Shown here in pieces: positions 11,198-22,599 of a DNA stretch of 64,000 bases. Location of the stretch: contig CM077597.1 in NCBI GenBank assembly GCA_039654915.1, forward strand, positions 26,448,001 through 26,512,000. The letters run 5' to 3'. Made by a program: the position numbers and the translations under genes. Positions within the stretch are counted from its first letter, which is position 1. Each line of letters starts with the position of its first letter. A model generated the notes under the pieces. It was not told where the DNA came from and did not search any database. It worked only from the letters and a program-made list of their open reading frames with translations. This DNA is from Aquilaria yunnanensis (taxonomy: Eukaryota > Streptophyta > Magnoliopsida > Malvales > Thymelaeaceae).

Positions 11198-12829
11198 TAT
11201 TAGAAACTAAATGAGAATTTCCAAGTTGTAAGCCATTTTATGTTACTCTTTGAACTGATGTGTTATTATGATTTGTAGCATTTGAGTGTATTTATGGAAC
11301 AAGTACTAGATTTTGACTTCTTACTAGTTCATTGTGAGTGGGTGTGTATGTTTACCAAACATGTTTTATTTGCATTTTACTAGCTCTAAAGTCTGCATAT
11401 TCCTAGTCTAATAATGCTAGTTCAATTTTCCATTGAAAGATTAGATACTTGGTAGGAAGAATTCAACAAAAATGGTGGTCTGGAGCTTTCGGAATCAAGG
11501 GCTGCTTATGCATTACTACATTGTAGTACTTGTTTCAACTTGTTTTACTAAAAAACTTGCTTACTTTATTTCGTTGGCCTCTTTTCCTACATAATACACA
11601 TCAAATAACTTAGAGACATACTTACATTTGCTAAACATGGCTTTGACAAACCATTGTAGGATGTAGTTTACTATTTTGCAAAGTTTGACCTCAAACATAA
11701 CTTTTTGCTAGAAATACAATTCTGGCCTGAGACTTCATATTCAATTTAGCAAATTTAAGGCATTCTTGAATCTGTAAACTTGGTTAGGGAGTTCATCGTG
11801 GATTGTTTACTACTGAACTTCTTAAAAATAGTTTTAAAGCTTAAGCTAGCTTAAGTGCCTATTGCATATGCATTTGCTAGGAACTTAAAGTTATATTTGG
11901 TCTAAATGAAGGTAAAGGCAGCACATATGCAACAAGACCAAAAAGTTTATTAGTTTAGTTTTATGTTAGATAAATTAGAAGCTAGCTTTTTTGTCAAGTT
12001 GGAACTAGACTTTGTAAAGTATTTTGCCTAGTTTTGGGTCTTAGGATGAATTAAAGTGTGCATGGAAACTTGTTTCATCACCTCAACTACTTCTAAGTGA
12101 TAATTGAAACTTATTTGCTTAGTATTCAGCAAGAGAATACCATGAAAAATAGATCAGGCCTTCTACACCATATTTTGAACTAGATTTATATTAGTGTTTA
12201 AGACACCTTATGTGTGTGGATTTGCTATAGTTAGGGTGTCAATTTGGTTAGAGTTTAGATTAGGTAATATTTCTAGAATAGCAAACATAAAATAGCAGTT
12301 GCTAAAATTTTTAGAAAATAGTCACTATTACTTCCAAACACCTAATCGGGCTCTAGCCCATCCGGCTACAAGACCTACAATGCTGGGAACATGCAGGCAT
12401 GGGAAAAGTAGTTTATTGGTAATAGGCCAACTATTAAAACACATTGATAAAAGATCACCTAAGTCACGGGAAATCACATAAGAAAAGGAACTACCCTACT
12501 ATCACCAAGAAGAAGACCCCTTTTGAGGCTTTTTTAGATAGAGACTAGGTACATTATAGAGACAAGGTACATTCTACTTCCTAGCTGTAGCTTACACTAT
12601 ACGCTTTTCTCATTTTGGAGCCATTACTGACTTAAGTATTAGAAGGTCTTCCCTGAGCACATAACCTCAACATCATTTAACCTTATGTTTGGTTGTAGGT
12701 CTATGCCACTATCCTGATTGATAGTTTGGGTATAAACTTGTTGAAGTCTATAGGAAACGAAGTAATGGTGTGGACTAAGGGATTACACTTGGGTGCCAAT
12801 GTTGGACAAAATAAGATCTAGCCTGACCC
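11198..12829. other. No gene recognised; probably retrotransposon-derived
   Basis: This is AT-rich sequence with many stops in all frames. A short plus-strand ORF (12,299-12,481) shows no family motif. Since a gypsy protease fragment follows on the plus strand, the last few hundred bases may be the upstream gag part of that element, but I see no gag motif to support this. Confidence 0.4.
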
Positions 12830-13395
12830 CATGATTAAGGCAGGGGAGACACCCCCCAATGGAAAGAACACTTGGATAAGAGTCTCGCTCCGTAGGACAT
12901 CTCGACTATATTGCATACATTAAAGGTATCAGGAAAGTCATCAAGACTAAAAGGTCCTTTGGGAAAAAAGGAAAGAACAACAAATCGCCAAATTTGATAG
13001 GGCACATCCCATATGCAAGATCAAAAGGGAGGATGGCTCTAGTGCCCTAGTCCTAGACATTGACCCGTTATTGTTCATGGCCAAGATAATAGGATACAAA
13101 GTAAAAATTGTCTATATTGATGAGAGAGCTAGCATTAACACTATTTCCATCCATCCTTAATGGTTCATTAAAATACTGAGGTTATCCCTCCTGCCAACAC
13201 GAAAGGGCGTTAGTAAAGTACAGAGGATTGATATTTTAGCATAGGGAATTATCAACCTTTCCTTGATTTTGTTTAGAGTGCCAAGAAGGAGGTTTAACAT
13301 TATGAAATTGCAGAGTTCTGGGTTTTGAATATGACCTCTCCTTACAATGCATTGTTAGGCTTACCAACTTAGCCATTGTTTTAAATTTAGTTTGG
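12830..13395 (+). pseudogene. Ty3/gypsy gag-protease fragment
   Basis: On the plus strand, 13,030-13,150 reads DGSSALVLDIDPLLFMAKII followed by VYIDERASINTISI. This is the retropepsin fold with the active site D-G-G/S-S replaced by DERAS. At 13,314-13,372 another frame reads FWVLNMTSPYNALLGLPT, the conserved flap and core ending of Tat-like gypsy proteases. Stops and a frame change separate the two. No RT follows. It is a short relic, oriented opposite to the Athila relic to its left. Confidence 0.6.
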
Positions 13396-14096
13396 CATAT
13401 AAGTACTAACTTTTTCCGTTGCCACCCTACAAGGAGGCACGAGGCTATTCATAGTCATGCATTATTTGTATATATTTCACTCACTTTTATGTTGAATTAT
13501 TCATAAACTTTGCTATGATTTTAATCGCATTTTTATTTTTTGTTTTTTTTGTAGGTTGCATATCATATCAAGAAATTAGGGCACAATTGCATAAAGGATG
13601 GAAGTTTGAGAAGGATTGAAAGAGAAAACAAATACTTGAGGTTGAAGAGAGTACAATATGGTCGCACTCCTAAAGAATGTGACCAAATTGAGGTTAGGAG
13701 TGGACAAAAAATGGCATAAAGCATTAGGATGTGATTACATCCTTTTAAGCAAGCGATTGCATCATGGGTAAGTTTGGACAAAATGTTGCAAGAACACATG
13801 ATGAGATTGCATCTTTTTAGGGATGTAGCTGCATCGTGTCTAAACGAGCAAGGGGACCATTTCCACACTTGGGGGTTTCTTTACACTTGATGGCCCACAA
13901 ATCTCCTTTACCAAGCTTATGATTGGAGCTTAGGAGTTAATAAAAAAGGACAAGGAACTAGAATTTGAATTAGAACTCCACCCTACCTACGTTTAAGCAT
14001 CATATTCTCTTTGTGTCTTCATAGTCAGTAGGGAGAAAAACGCTGTTCTTGAGCTTTTTATGGTGTTCTTCCTGGACTCTTGGAGGAAAGGTTATA
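13396..14096. repeat. LTR-like non-coding sequence
   Basis: There is no gene here. The stretch 13,660-13,850 has several diverged copies of a GGATGTGATTACATCC / GATGAGATTGCATC / GATGTAGCTGCATC motif about 40-60 bases apart, a feature of some gypsy LTRs. A minus-strand ORF (13,563-13,868) is a by-product of these repeats. Confidence 0.35.
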
Positions 14097-14329
14097 CTCC
14101 CTCCGTCCTAAAAGTTTTGCTCCATTTGTTTTTGGCAATTAATCTATGATTTTTTATTTTCAACATTTTAATATATAAATACAAAACCTTTGTATATGAA
14201 TAATAATTCAAGATATTTAGTTTCTAAATATATTTTTTTTGATTTTTTTTAACAAACAATAATATGAATAAAATTGAGTCAAAATACAATAAAAAGTCAA
14301 ATGTATCAAAATTTATGGGATGGAGGAAG
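14097..14329. mobile_element. Stowaway-like MITE, copy 2
   Basis: The 233-bp element has ends CTCCCTCCGTCC and GGGATGGAGGAAG and TA on both sides (14,095-14,096 and 14,330-14,331). It is the same family as the copy at 3,661 but in the opposite orientation, judged by the internal TTTCTAAATATATTTTTTTT block. Confidence 0.85.
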
Positions 14330-14639
14330 TAAGACTTTTGATGATCAAGATGTCGGTGCTTCAAAGGTTTTTGGTTTTTTTTTTCGTTATCTTTCCTTTG
14401 GTTTTGTGGTTCATGAAGATGGCTGTTAGATTCATGTGTATTTCTAGTTTAATTATGGAGTATAATTTCTAGCACTTTCTATGGCTATAAATTATTTGAC
14501 AATGGTTAGGTTTGAATGAATTTATGAATGGGTGTTTGGATTTTTTTGTCAATGTCTGCTTATTTAATTGTTGAAGACCTTATTGTTTATGCTATCTAAA
14601 TCCACTAGAGAAAAGCCTAAACTATGAAGTCGCCAATTT

Positions 14640-17600
14640 TGTATCACAATGATGAAACTAGGTACAAGGCAGGAAATTGTAAGACCTACACTAACTTTTC
14701 TAGATTATTAAGCCTTTACCCCCACCAAACAAATAAAAAAACACCAGATATTCTTGACCATTTCGTAGCTCAACAGTACATGATTGAGTTTCTCACTCAC
14801 CTCAATGTTGAAAGGGCACAAGTTGTCATTTATCTTGATATGTCTTTTCTGTGGGTTACTCCTGGTTGGGATTCTATTTTGGATTTCCTTCCAAAAAAAA
14901 AAGTTGATCTTGATGGGGCACCGTGAGTACCAACTAGGGATAACAAGTGATCCGGTTTATGTCCAAAGTGAAAACTAATGACTTTGCTTAAAAATTTCAT
15001 AGAGAATTCTCCATTGTTTGTTAAACTCCAAGTCAACTTTATCAAAGTACAAATCTATTCAAAGGAACATTTTTAATTAGATAACTCCCAAAAGTCTTAC
15101 TATACACTGTATCTTAATTGACTAGACCATCCCAACTTCCAAATCCATCAATCCCCTTCCAAAACTCCCTTATCTGACATTAAGCCACCAGGCGTTAGAG
15201 AGTGCTTGTGCAACCTAGAAAACAAATACCACAAAGGACCTTTCCCCATCCAACTATTCATCTAGAACTTAACTTTAGAACCATTCTTTAGCTTCCAACC
15301 AAAACTACCTTTTAAAGATACCCTGTAACTTATAAAGATCTATTTATCCCTGCAACACTCCACAAAATAGACTTAAGTAAAGTTAATCCAAGAACTCTCT
15401 CTTACCCATAAGTGGAAGTTATTACCCTCCTCCACAAGCCATCGTGTTTTAGTTTCAACTTCCACCATAACTAAAATAAAGCTAGATTTTTCCCCTTGTG
15501 ATTGCCAACTCCTAGGCCTTTTAAGCTATTATTTAGGACCACTCTTCCCCATTTTACCAATAAACCTTTCTATCCACTCTTGAAAAGCCCTATATAGAGT
15601 CTTTCCTTCAAGATTTTAGACTCTTTAACACTCTTGATGAGCAGTAAAACTAGGACAAGAAATAAACAAGCAAGGTTGATAAGTAGGATTTAGTGATAGA
15701 AATCCTAGCACAGATTGCAAGACTTTTATCTTCCATGAGCATGCCTTTTAGTTACACGCTTAACCAAATAGAAGCTATGACTTTTCCCATCAAAACTCCC
15801 ATTGGCATTCCAAGGTAATTAAAAAGAAAGAAGCCTATCTTATAGCCAATAACTTAGGCCATCAAATGACTTTGTAACATTAACATCATTTGGGTAGCTT
15901 TTCCCAAATTAATTTACAGACAAGAAATTATTTGAAAACATCTCAATAGTATTTGAAATTGCAGTATGTTCTTCATATTCTTGTCTCCAAACAACAACAT
16001 GTCAATAGAAAACTCCAGATATGTTATCCACACATTATTGCTCCTAACCTTAATCCTTACAATTTGACCTATTTTAGAAACTTCCTTAATCTTAAAGAGG
16101 AATGAGGAATGAAGGACCTCAACTGCTATTATAAAGAGGAATGAGGAGAGAAAGTCCTTTGCCTTACTCCCTTCTCCATTTGAAACTGAGGTGCCGGAAT
16201 GGCATTCGCTAGGACTAACACACAAGCTAAACTCAAGCATATTTGAATCCACTTGATCCATTTAGTGTGAAAGTTCATTTGCTCCATTGTAGATAGCAAA
16301 AAATTCTAAATAATGCTATCAAAGGCCTTTTCAAAGTCAATTTTAAACAGTGCAACTTTCTTTTTTTTTTCCATTTCACAAATTACACCACCTCATTTGT
16401 AATCAAAATACCATCCACAATTTATAATCAAAATGCGATTTGTGTGACACTGATAACTCGAAGCATTTTCTTCTTGATTCTATTTCCTAGCACTTTAGAG
16501 GTAATTTTATAGATAGATCTAATAAAGATTGGTCAGCTAGTAATCCTACATGACTGTTGGATTATTAGTTTTTTGGAACCAGTGTTATAATAGATAAATT
16601 GTACCATTTTCTTTTTCTCCCTATCAATTCAAACTCCTTAACACATGCATATATGTCCTTTCAAGAAATCCTAGCTTTTTTTTTATAGGAAAACCTAAAG
16701 TTAAAGCCATCAAGCCTTGAGGATATGCCATTGGCACAATCTTAGACCACTTTTTGTGTTTCATTTTCTTGATTTAGAGCTCCCATGTTTGCTACCTCTA
16801 TACAGCCAAGCTTTTTTATGTTGTTCAATATAGAATTTGATCTGCTATTCATAGTCTCTTTAAACTTGTCACAGAAGAAATTAAAAACTTCCCTTTTGGT
16901 ATCTCCAGTTTGCTCTAGCCATCTTCCATTCATAGAAACTCCTCTTGATGAGCTTTTTTTTTTTACCTCCTAAGATACAATTCTATGAAAATAATTAGAG
17001 TTTTCATTTTTTTCCTTAATCCATGTGTCTTCAAATTTTTGCTTAAAAAATGCCACACTTAATTCTGGTTGTTCCTAATACTATTTATGAACTTCATCTT
17101 TAACCTTTAGATCATCTTCAACCAATGCCCTGGACTTTATAATGGCTTCCTAAGAATCTAGTTTCTTCTTCCAAGAATCAAGTTTAACATTTACATCTGA
17201 AAAAGCATTTTTATTCCAACACTTCAGACTCTTTTTTAAACTTTTTAACTATTCTTTCAGCATATACCAAGCATTTCCATCTATCCTCTTCAAATTCCAT
17301 TCCTTTTCTATAAAAGGCATAAAATCTTTATGATACAGAAAGTCAATATAGATTTTGAAAGGAATAGGATCAAAATCAAAGTGCACATGCTTAAGCAAAG
17401 ATGTGTCAGTGATCTAACAGATTTTATTAGAAGCCTGTGAAAGAAAACCTGGCCAAATATTCAAAAGCTCCTATACAACCAAAGCTCTATCAATTCTACT
17501 GATCTTGGTAATTGGGGCATTATAGCAACTGAATTCCCTCGCTCTTAACAGGAGGTCAATAGTTGGTGTCCCCACCAAGAACTCGTTGGAAGCCTCTAAT

Positions 17601-18020
17601 TTTCTATATTCTTACTATGACACCCTTTTCCCTTTTCATCTAAAGCCACTGTATTGACGTCTTCAACATACAACATCAGGATCCAATGAAATTGGAAATA
17701 ATTATCCTTAGGTTTTCCCATAACTCATTTTTATTTACAAATTAAGGCACATGCATAGTAATGATCAATAATAGGTTATCTACATCTTTAAAGTTTCCGA
17801 CCAGTCTAAGCAAACCATCCTGACTAAAAAAAGATAATGATATAGAATGGCTCCTAATTCTAAATGGACACTAAACCTCCAAAGACTCTATCTACATTTT
17901 TCTTGGCAAATCCAAACTGATTACTTGTTTACAAGGTTCTCATTATAGGAAATCCAGTATTACTAGACTTTGTTTCCTATAGCAACAATATATCAACTTT
18001 TTGCTTTCTAAGTATGTCTT
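14640..18020 (-). pseudogene. L1-like LINE ORF2 remnant: endonuclease, RT, zf-RVT
   Basis: Minus-strand domains run in LINE order. The endonuclease part at about 17,500-18,020 includes ETKSS (the Q/L-ETK motif with the catalytic Glu) and an SNEFLVGTPTIDLLL-type ending. PFKIYIDFLYHKDFMPFIEKEW follows at 17,290-17,370 as a shorter, family-typical linker. The RT has FKIDFEKAFDS near 16,320-16,350, a region matching FLSSFLFIIAVE near 16,110-16,150, and a catalytic-box region DMLLFGD near 15,985-16,005 where A/F-ADD is normal. A zinc-finger RVT domain ends the ORF near 14,700-14,920 (FFFW..., LNHVLLSYEMVKNIW). Such proteins nick DNA and prime reverse transcription there. Dozens of stops make it inactive. 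Confidence 0.82.
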
Positions 18021-19161
18021 TTTTTTATGACTTCTTCCCTTTCTTCCTAATTCTTCTTATGTTAAAACTAAGAATATATTTTTTTAAATGTCATTCAGAA
18101 CATCCTAGGCCTAAATAATCCTCTCATTACTACTTTCTAGCTTACATATAAGCTAGACAAGCTCTTTATCCTGATCCTTCAACAATATTCCCAATCTTTG
18201 ACCATGTCTACAGTTTTCTTCACTTCTAACTACCCCTTACATCTTGCATCCTAATCAACTGTCCCTTTTCTAAAATAATGCTATTACATAGCAATTCATC
18301 TAATATAATGTTTGTGACTAATCTAAGCTAGTTGCTCTTTCTCAGTTCAGAAACATTCTATCTCTTTGATATTTTGCTTTTAAACACATATGTGATCCAG
18401 TTAATGAATCCATATTTAGGCCCAATCACACACCTGCCATAAGCCCTATGATGCTTCTTGTGAAGCTTAATTTTTGGTTTTGGTCCATGAGTCAATTGAT
18501 CTGCATCTAACAAGCAATCACCAACATTCCCACCTAGTTCTATTGACCATTTAGGTACCTTATTAGAGTATCTGTCATTTAAATGATTACTATTTCAAAG
18601 TTGCATCTCCTTAACTACTCCACAAGTTTGATTTGTTAAGCATTTCTTTAAATTTGAAACATGTACCAGATCTATTACTCTTTCAATTTCCTTGAAACTA
18701 GGATTAACATCCCTAAAGTGTGCCAACTCAACATTCTTTTTTGCAACCTATGTGTCTTCCATTTCCTCCACATCCTACTCAATCTCATCTTCTGAGTCTC
18801 CATTCTCTTGATGCATCGAACCTGCTTCTAAATCTTTTATGGATTAGACAAGTTATTCCTAAATTGTAATGAACAATAAGGTTTCTTCACAGACTCTTAA
18901 CCCCACCATTCGCTCCTTAAAGACTCTAGTGGCAAAAACTGTATCATTAATCTTGACTCAAGTATATTTAGAAATAATATTGACATATGAAGAATGAATG
19001 AAGACATGCCCATAACAAAGATTTTTCTTTGAACTCATATTGGGATCCATACAGATAATAACACTCAATAACACAACAATTGAAGATAAAAACTTGTCAA
19101 TCCAGGCTCGCAATGGCACCCCTCCCAAACAAAACCTTACAAATCTTATTTTTTTTCATAG

Positions 19162-19464
19162 TTAAACTCCATTTTGTAGCAGCCCTTGCACATGATTTGC
19201 ATTCTGACATTTTGTAAGAGCTTTCTTTTCTTCTATCGACTTGAGTTTGCACGGGCCAAAGCCTTCATTGTCAAAAATATATTGAAGTCTTTCAAGCAAC
19301 TCAATGCTTTCTACACCTCCCACTACACAGCGTTGCAGCCATTCTTTATCTAAAGGTAAATATTTAAACTCAAATCCTTTCCAGCTATCTTCTTTTTTGT
19401 GATCAATTAAATTCTGACTAGATAATGGTAATCCTGTAATGCTCGGGAGGTGCATATGATGCAA
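19162..19464 (-). pseudogene. LINE ORF1-like RNA-binding fragment
   Basis: The 100-residue reading contains the plant LINE ORF1 block (LDKEWLQRCVVGGVESIELL, then LQYIFDNEGFGPCKLKS), comparable to the W-L-x-R-x-A/V-V-G ... eGF pattern of the RRM-like domain. It lies upstream of the LINE endonuclease on the same strand, as expected for ORF1. More ORF1-like text continues in broken frames to about 18,400. It is probably part of the same LINE insertion. Confidence 0.55.
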
Positions 19465-19862
19465 CTTACATACCTCCTGCTATATGCAGTCTTGTGTATC
19501 TATATTTCTTCTTCCTCACTCTTCCTACTTCATCCCAAATCTAGCACCATTAACTTTCAACTTGAAAGATCCTATCCATATTTGGTTCAACCTTTCTTCT
19601 AAGTCCCCTAAGATCTCTGTTGATGGAAACTTCAAAAAGCCAAACTTCCGTCTCATCCTTATTTTCTTTTGTGAGATAGAGATGTCAACAACTATTCTAT
19701 ACCACTCAAAAACCTTTTCGTGTCTCTAAGTATAGGGAGTTTGAGTAGAAGAAATAAATTGAATGATCTAGGATCTCCTAATCAACTATTTTCTCAAGCT
19801 TGCCTATGATATTTTCATTCTAACTTGAAACATTGCCTTGTGCACTCACCCATACACACAAA

Positions 19863-19890
19863 CACACTCTTTCTTTCTCTCTCTCTCTCC
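19863..19890. repeat. CA/TC-rich microsatellite
   Basis: A short run of ACACTC then (TC)n dinucleotides lies just beyond the 5' end of the LINE. It may mark the pyrimidine-rich start of the element or be an independent simple repeat. Confidence 0.6.
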
Positions 19891-19899
19891 ATCACTTTC

Positions 19900-22599
19900 A
19901 ATTTTTCAATGTAACTTACTACTTTAAGTCAATAAACTAACCTACACACTAAACAGAAAGAGCATATACATTCTCTTCATCCTAAAAAGGATAAAATGTA
20001 TTTCTTTTTGGGTTCTGCCAAAAAAATTGAAACATTTCCCTTTTTTGAAAATTTTTAAATTTCAATTTACCTTACTACCATTATTTAAACTCTTATAACA
20101 CAAAACCCAATGAAAAGTGTTTTAGTTTTTTATATTCATTTAAACTCTCACTACACAAAACCTAAAAAGAAATCTTTTCTTCTTTTAATCATTATTTAAA
20201 TTTTCTATGCAATAAAACCCAAAATGAAATCTTTTTGAATTTTAGTTTCATGAAAAAATTGGAAAAGAAAATATCATAAATTACATATACCTTAATTTCC
20301 TTACCTAGACAAATTTTTCATCTTTTATGAAGTGGATGAAATATTATTTTTTAATACTTAATACATCTTAGTGCATGTGGCAATGATGAGTACATAAACT
20401 AGTTGTGTACAGTTGAGATAAATAACAAAAATATAAAAATTACAATTTTTAAAATCTTTGTTGACCATGTTCTTTTTATGCTGACTTGGTTTAATATTGG
20501 GTTTTATCAGGTTTAGACATCAGGCTATTTCTATGTGGGTCTTTTCAGGCTTAAGTAATTCAAGTTTGAGTTATTTAAGTTTAGATTTTTTTGGGTTTCA
20601 CTTAAACCAGGCTTAGGTTCAAGTTAGGTTAGGTAGAATAAAGTTTATCTTAATGGCTTTCCTATTCCAATTGGGTTAGGTTGGGTTTTGGTTTGAATCA
20701 ATTTGGACAAATCATCGGGTCAGATCCAAAAGTGCATTTAATGCATATTCTAAACTTGGTCTTTATCAACTTCAAATTAGAACACAAGTTCCCATTTTGG
20801 CACCTTTGGTGATGGTTGCTTGGGTGATTTGGTTGTTGTTAGCTAGCAGGAAGATTCAACTGACCAATGGAAAAAAGGCGTTACTTGGACAATTGGTGAA
20901 AACACAAGTTCAGAGGCAAAAATTCCAGCTATATGCATGGTTTTGTAGATTACTTGATTTCATTCAGGATATAAATGACCACGAGGTATGTGGAGACCTG
21001 TGTTTTGTGTTAGGTATATTCTATAGCAACATTAGTTGTTATATAATCCGTGTAAGTCATTGATGGAATAATGTGAATGGATAATACCTACTTTGACATT
21101 AGGTGAAATTTAAGTATAGATAATTGTAAACACATGGAATAGTCAACTAAAGAAATGGTTTTGTATTGCCAAAAGAGCAATAGAGATAACAAAAAAAAAT
21201 GATCAAAGCTGTTCCATTAGCCAATTCAGACAAAACCATTAAGAGAAAGGAAAGGCTTCTTGAATTTATAGAAGATAACATTGAATGATATACATGCGTA
21301 CGTTTTTCTAGATATTTATTTATTAATGGATTAGGATAAAATGAAACCTTTTAAGAATCAAGCACTTATGCATAATACAAATTGTGTAGTTGTTTCAACA
21401 AATCAAAACTCTAAATTAAGCTCATGTAAAGCATTCATGCATCATGCAAATTATGTCCTTGTTGTAACTAATCAAAACTTTGAGTCAAACCTATTTAATT
21501 AAAGCTCTAAATCAAACCATGCAAAAAAAAATTAATATTTAATATGGTTAATAAAGATTTTGTCTCAAGTATGATAAGCCAAATCCGTCTGAAATCCCAA
21601 TAGAAACATATTTCATGGTAGATTCACATAAAAACATAACTAAAATCATGAAAAGTAAAAATTGTTGAAACTATACCACTCTACTTACTGGATCAAATTT
21701 GTATTAAAGGCTTAAGTGTAAAACAAGGGCTTACAGGCCAGTAACCCAACTGAAGACCCAAAGACTTCCCTTCCTCCACCAAAGTTGAGCCTCTAACCTC
21801 ATTCGCCTTCATGTATTTCTTGCCTCCCTCACCAAAATTCTTTTGCGTGAATGCTAATTTGACCTTAGTGGCTAAGCCTAAAAAAAAACAATATGACTCA
21901 TATAATATCTCCATTTAATTTCCAATCACTTTAAATTTTATGAACTAACCATCCAAATTTAAGAACTTCATAACAAATCATGAAAGTTAGGGGCCATTAT
22001 GGTAGAATTTATATATTTTGAAGGCCAAATGAATGATTTGACAATTCCCAGGAAGCCAAAGAAAAATTAAATGGTGTGCGTTATCACAAACGTGTAATAA
22101 AATTGTAAAAACACCATTCCTTATAATGTTGGTTTTAGTCAGTAATAGCTCCAAAATGTTATGACCTGCGAACCCTGTAGCTTTCACCAAATGGTTTTCA
22201 CTTTAGCTTAGAAAGGTAGGCCAAAGTCGCACGCCATTATGGAAAAAGTGAAATAATTAGGGACTAAAAGAGACGTTTGACCCATGTTAGTGGGCATACT
22301 ATTCATAAATAGTAAAAGATATAGTTGATGAGTAATGACCTTCATAAGGTGATGCTAAAATTACTTGTGAAAGGATTCATTTTGCTTACTTCATCGTATT
22401 TATTTAGGAGTTGTTCCATTATGGTAAGCTAAACTACCTTAACTTACAGTAGCCATAAAAGACAAAAAAAAAAAAAAACAAATGTGTATGTGGGCCCTAA
22501 CTTTTTAGAAAAACCAATAGGGCTTCAAGAAAAGTGATTAGGCTACAACAAAAGCGATTGTCTTTTTTACTTCCCTCAGTGCTTTTGTAGAAAGATGAA
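19900..22599. other. No gene recognised; AT-rich intergenic and repeat remnants
   Basis: The ORFs here are short and lack motifs. The plus ORF at 20,797-21,063 (LLLASRKIQLTNGKKALLGQ) is unrecognised. Around 20,510-20,720 there are diverged GGCTTAAG / TTCAAGTTTGAG / GGTTAGGTTGGGTT repeats resembling the subterminal ends of hAT-type elements. I could not find paired termini or a target duplication. Confidence 0.5.

Noticed and set aside
20510..20720. A hAT element end based on GGCTTAAG / GGTTAGG repeats
   Set aside because: No matching inverted end or 8-bp duplication was found.
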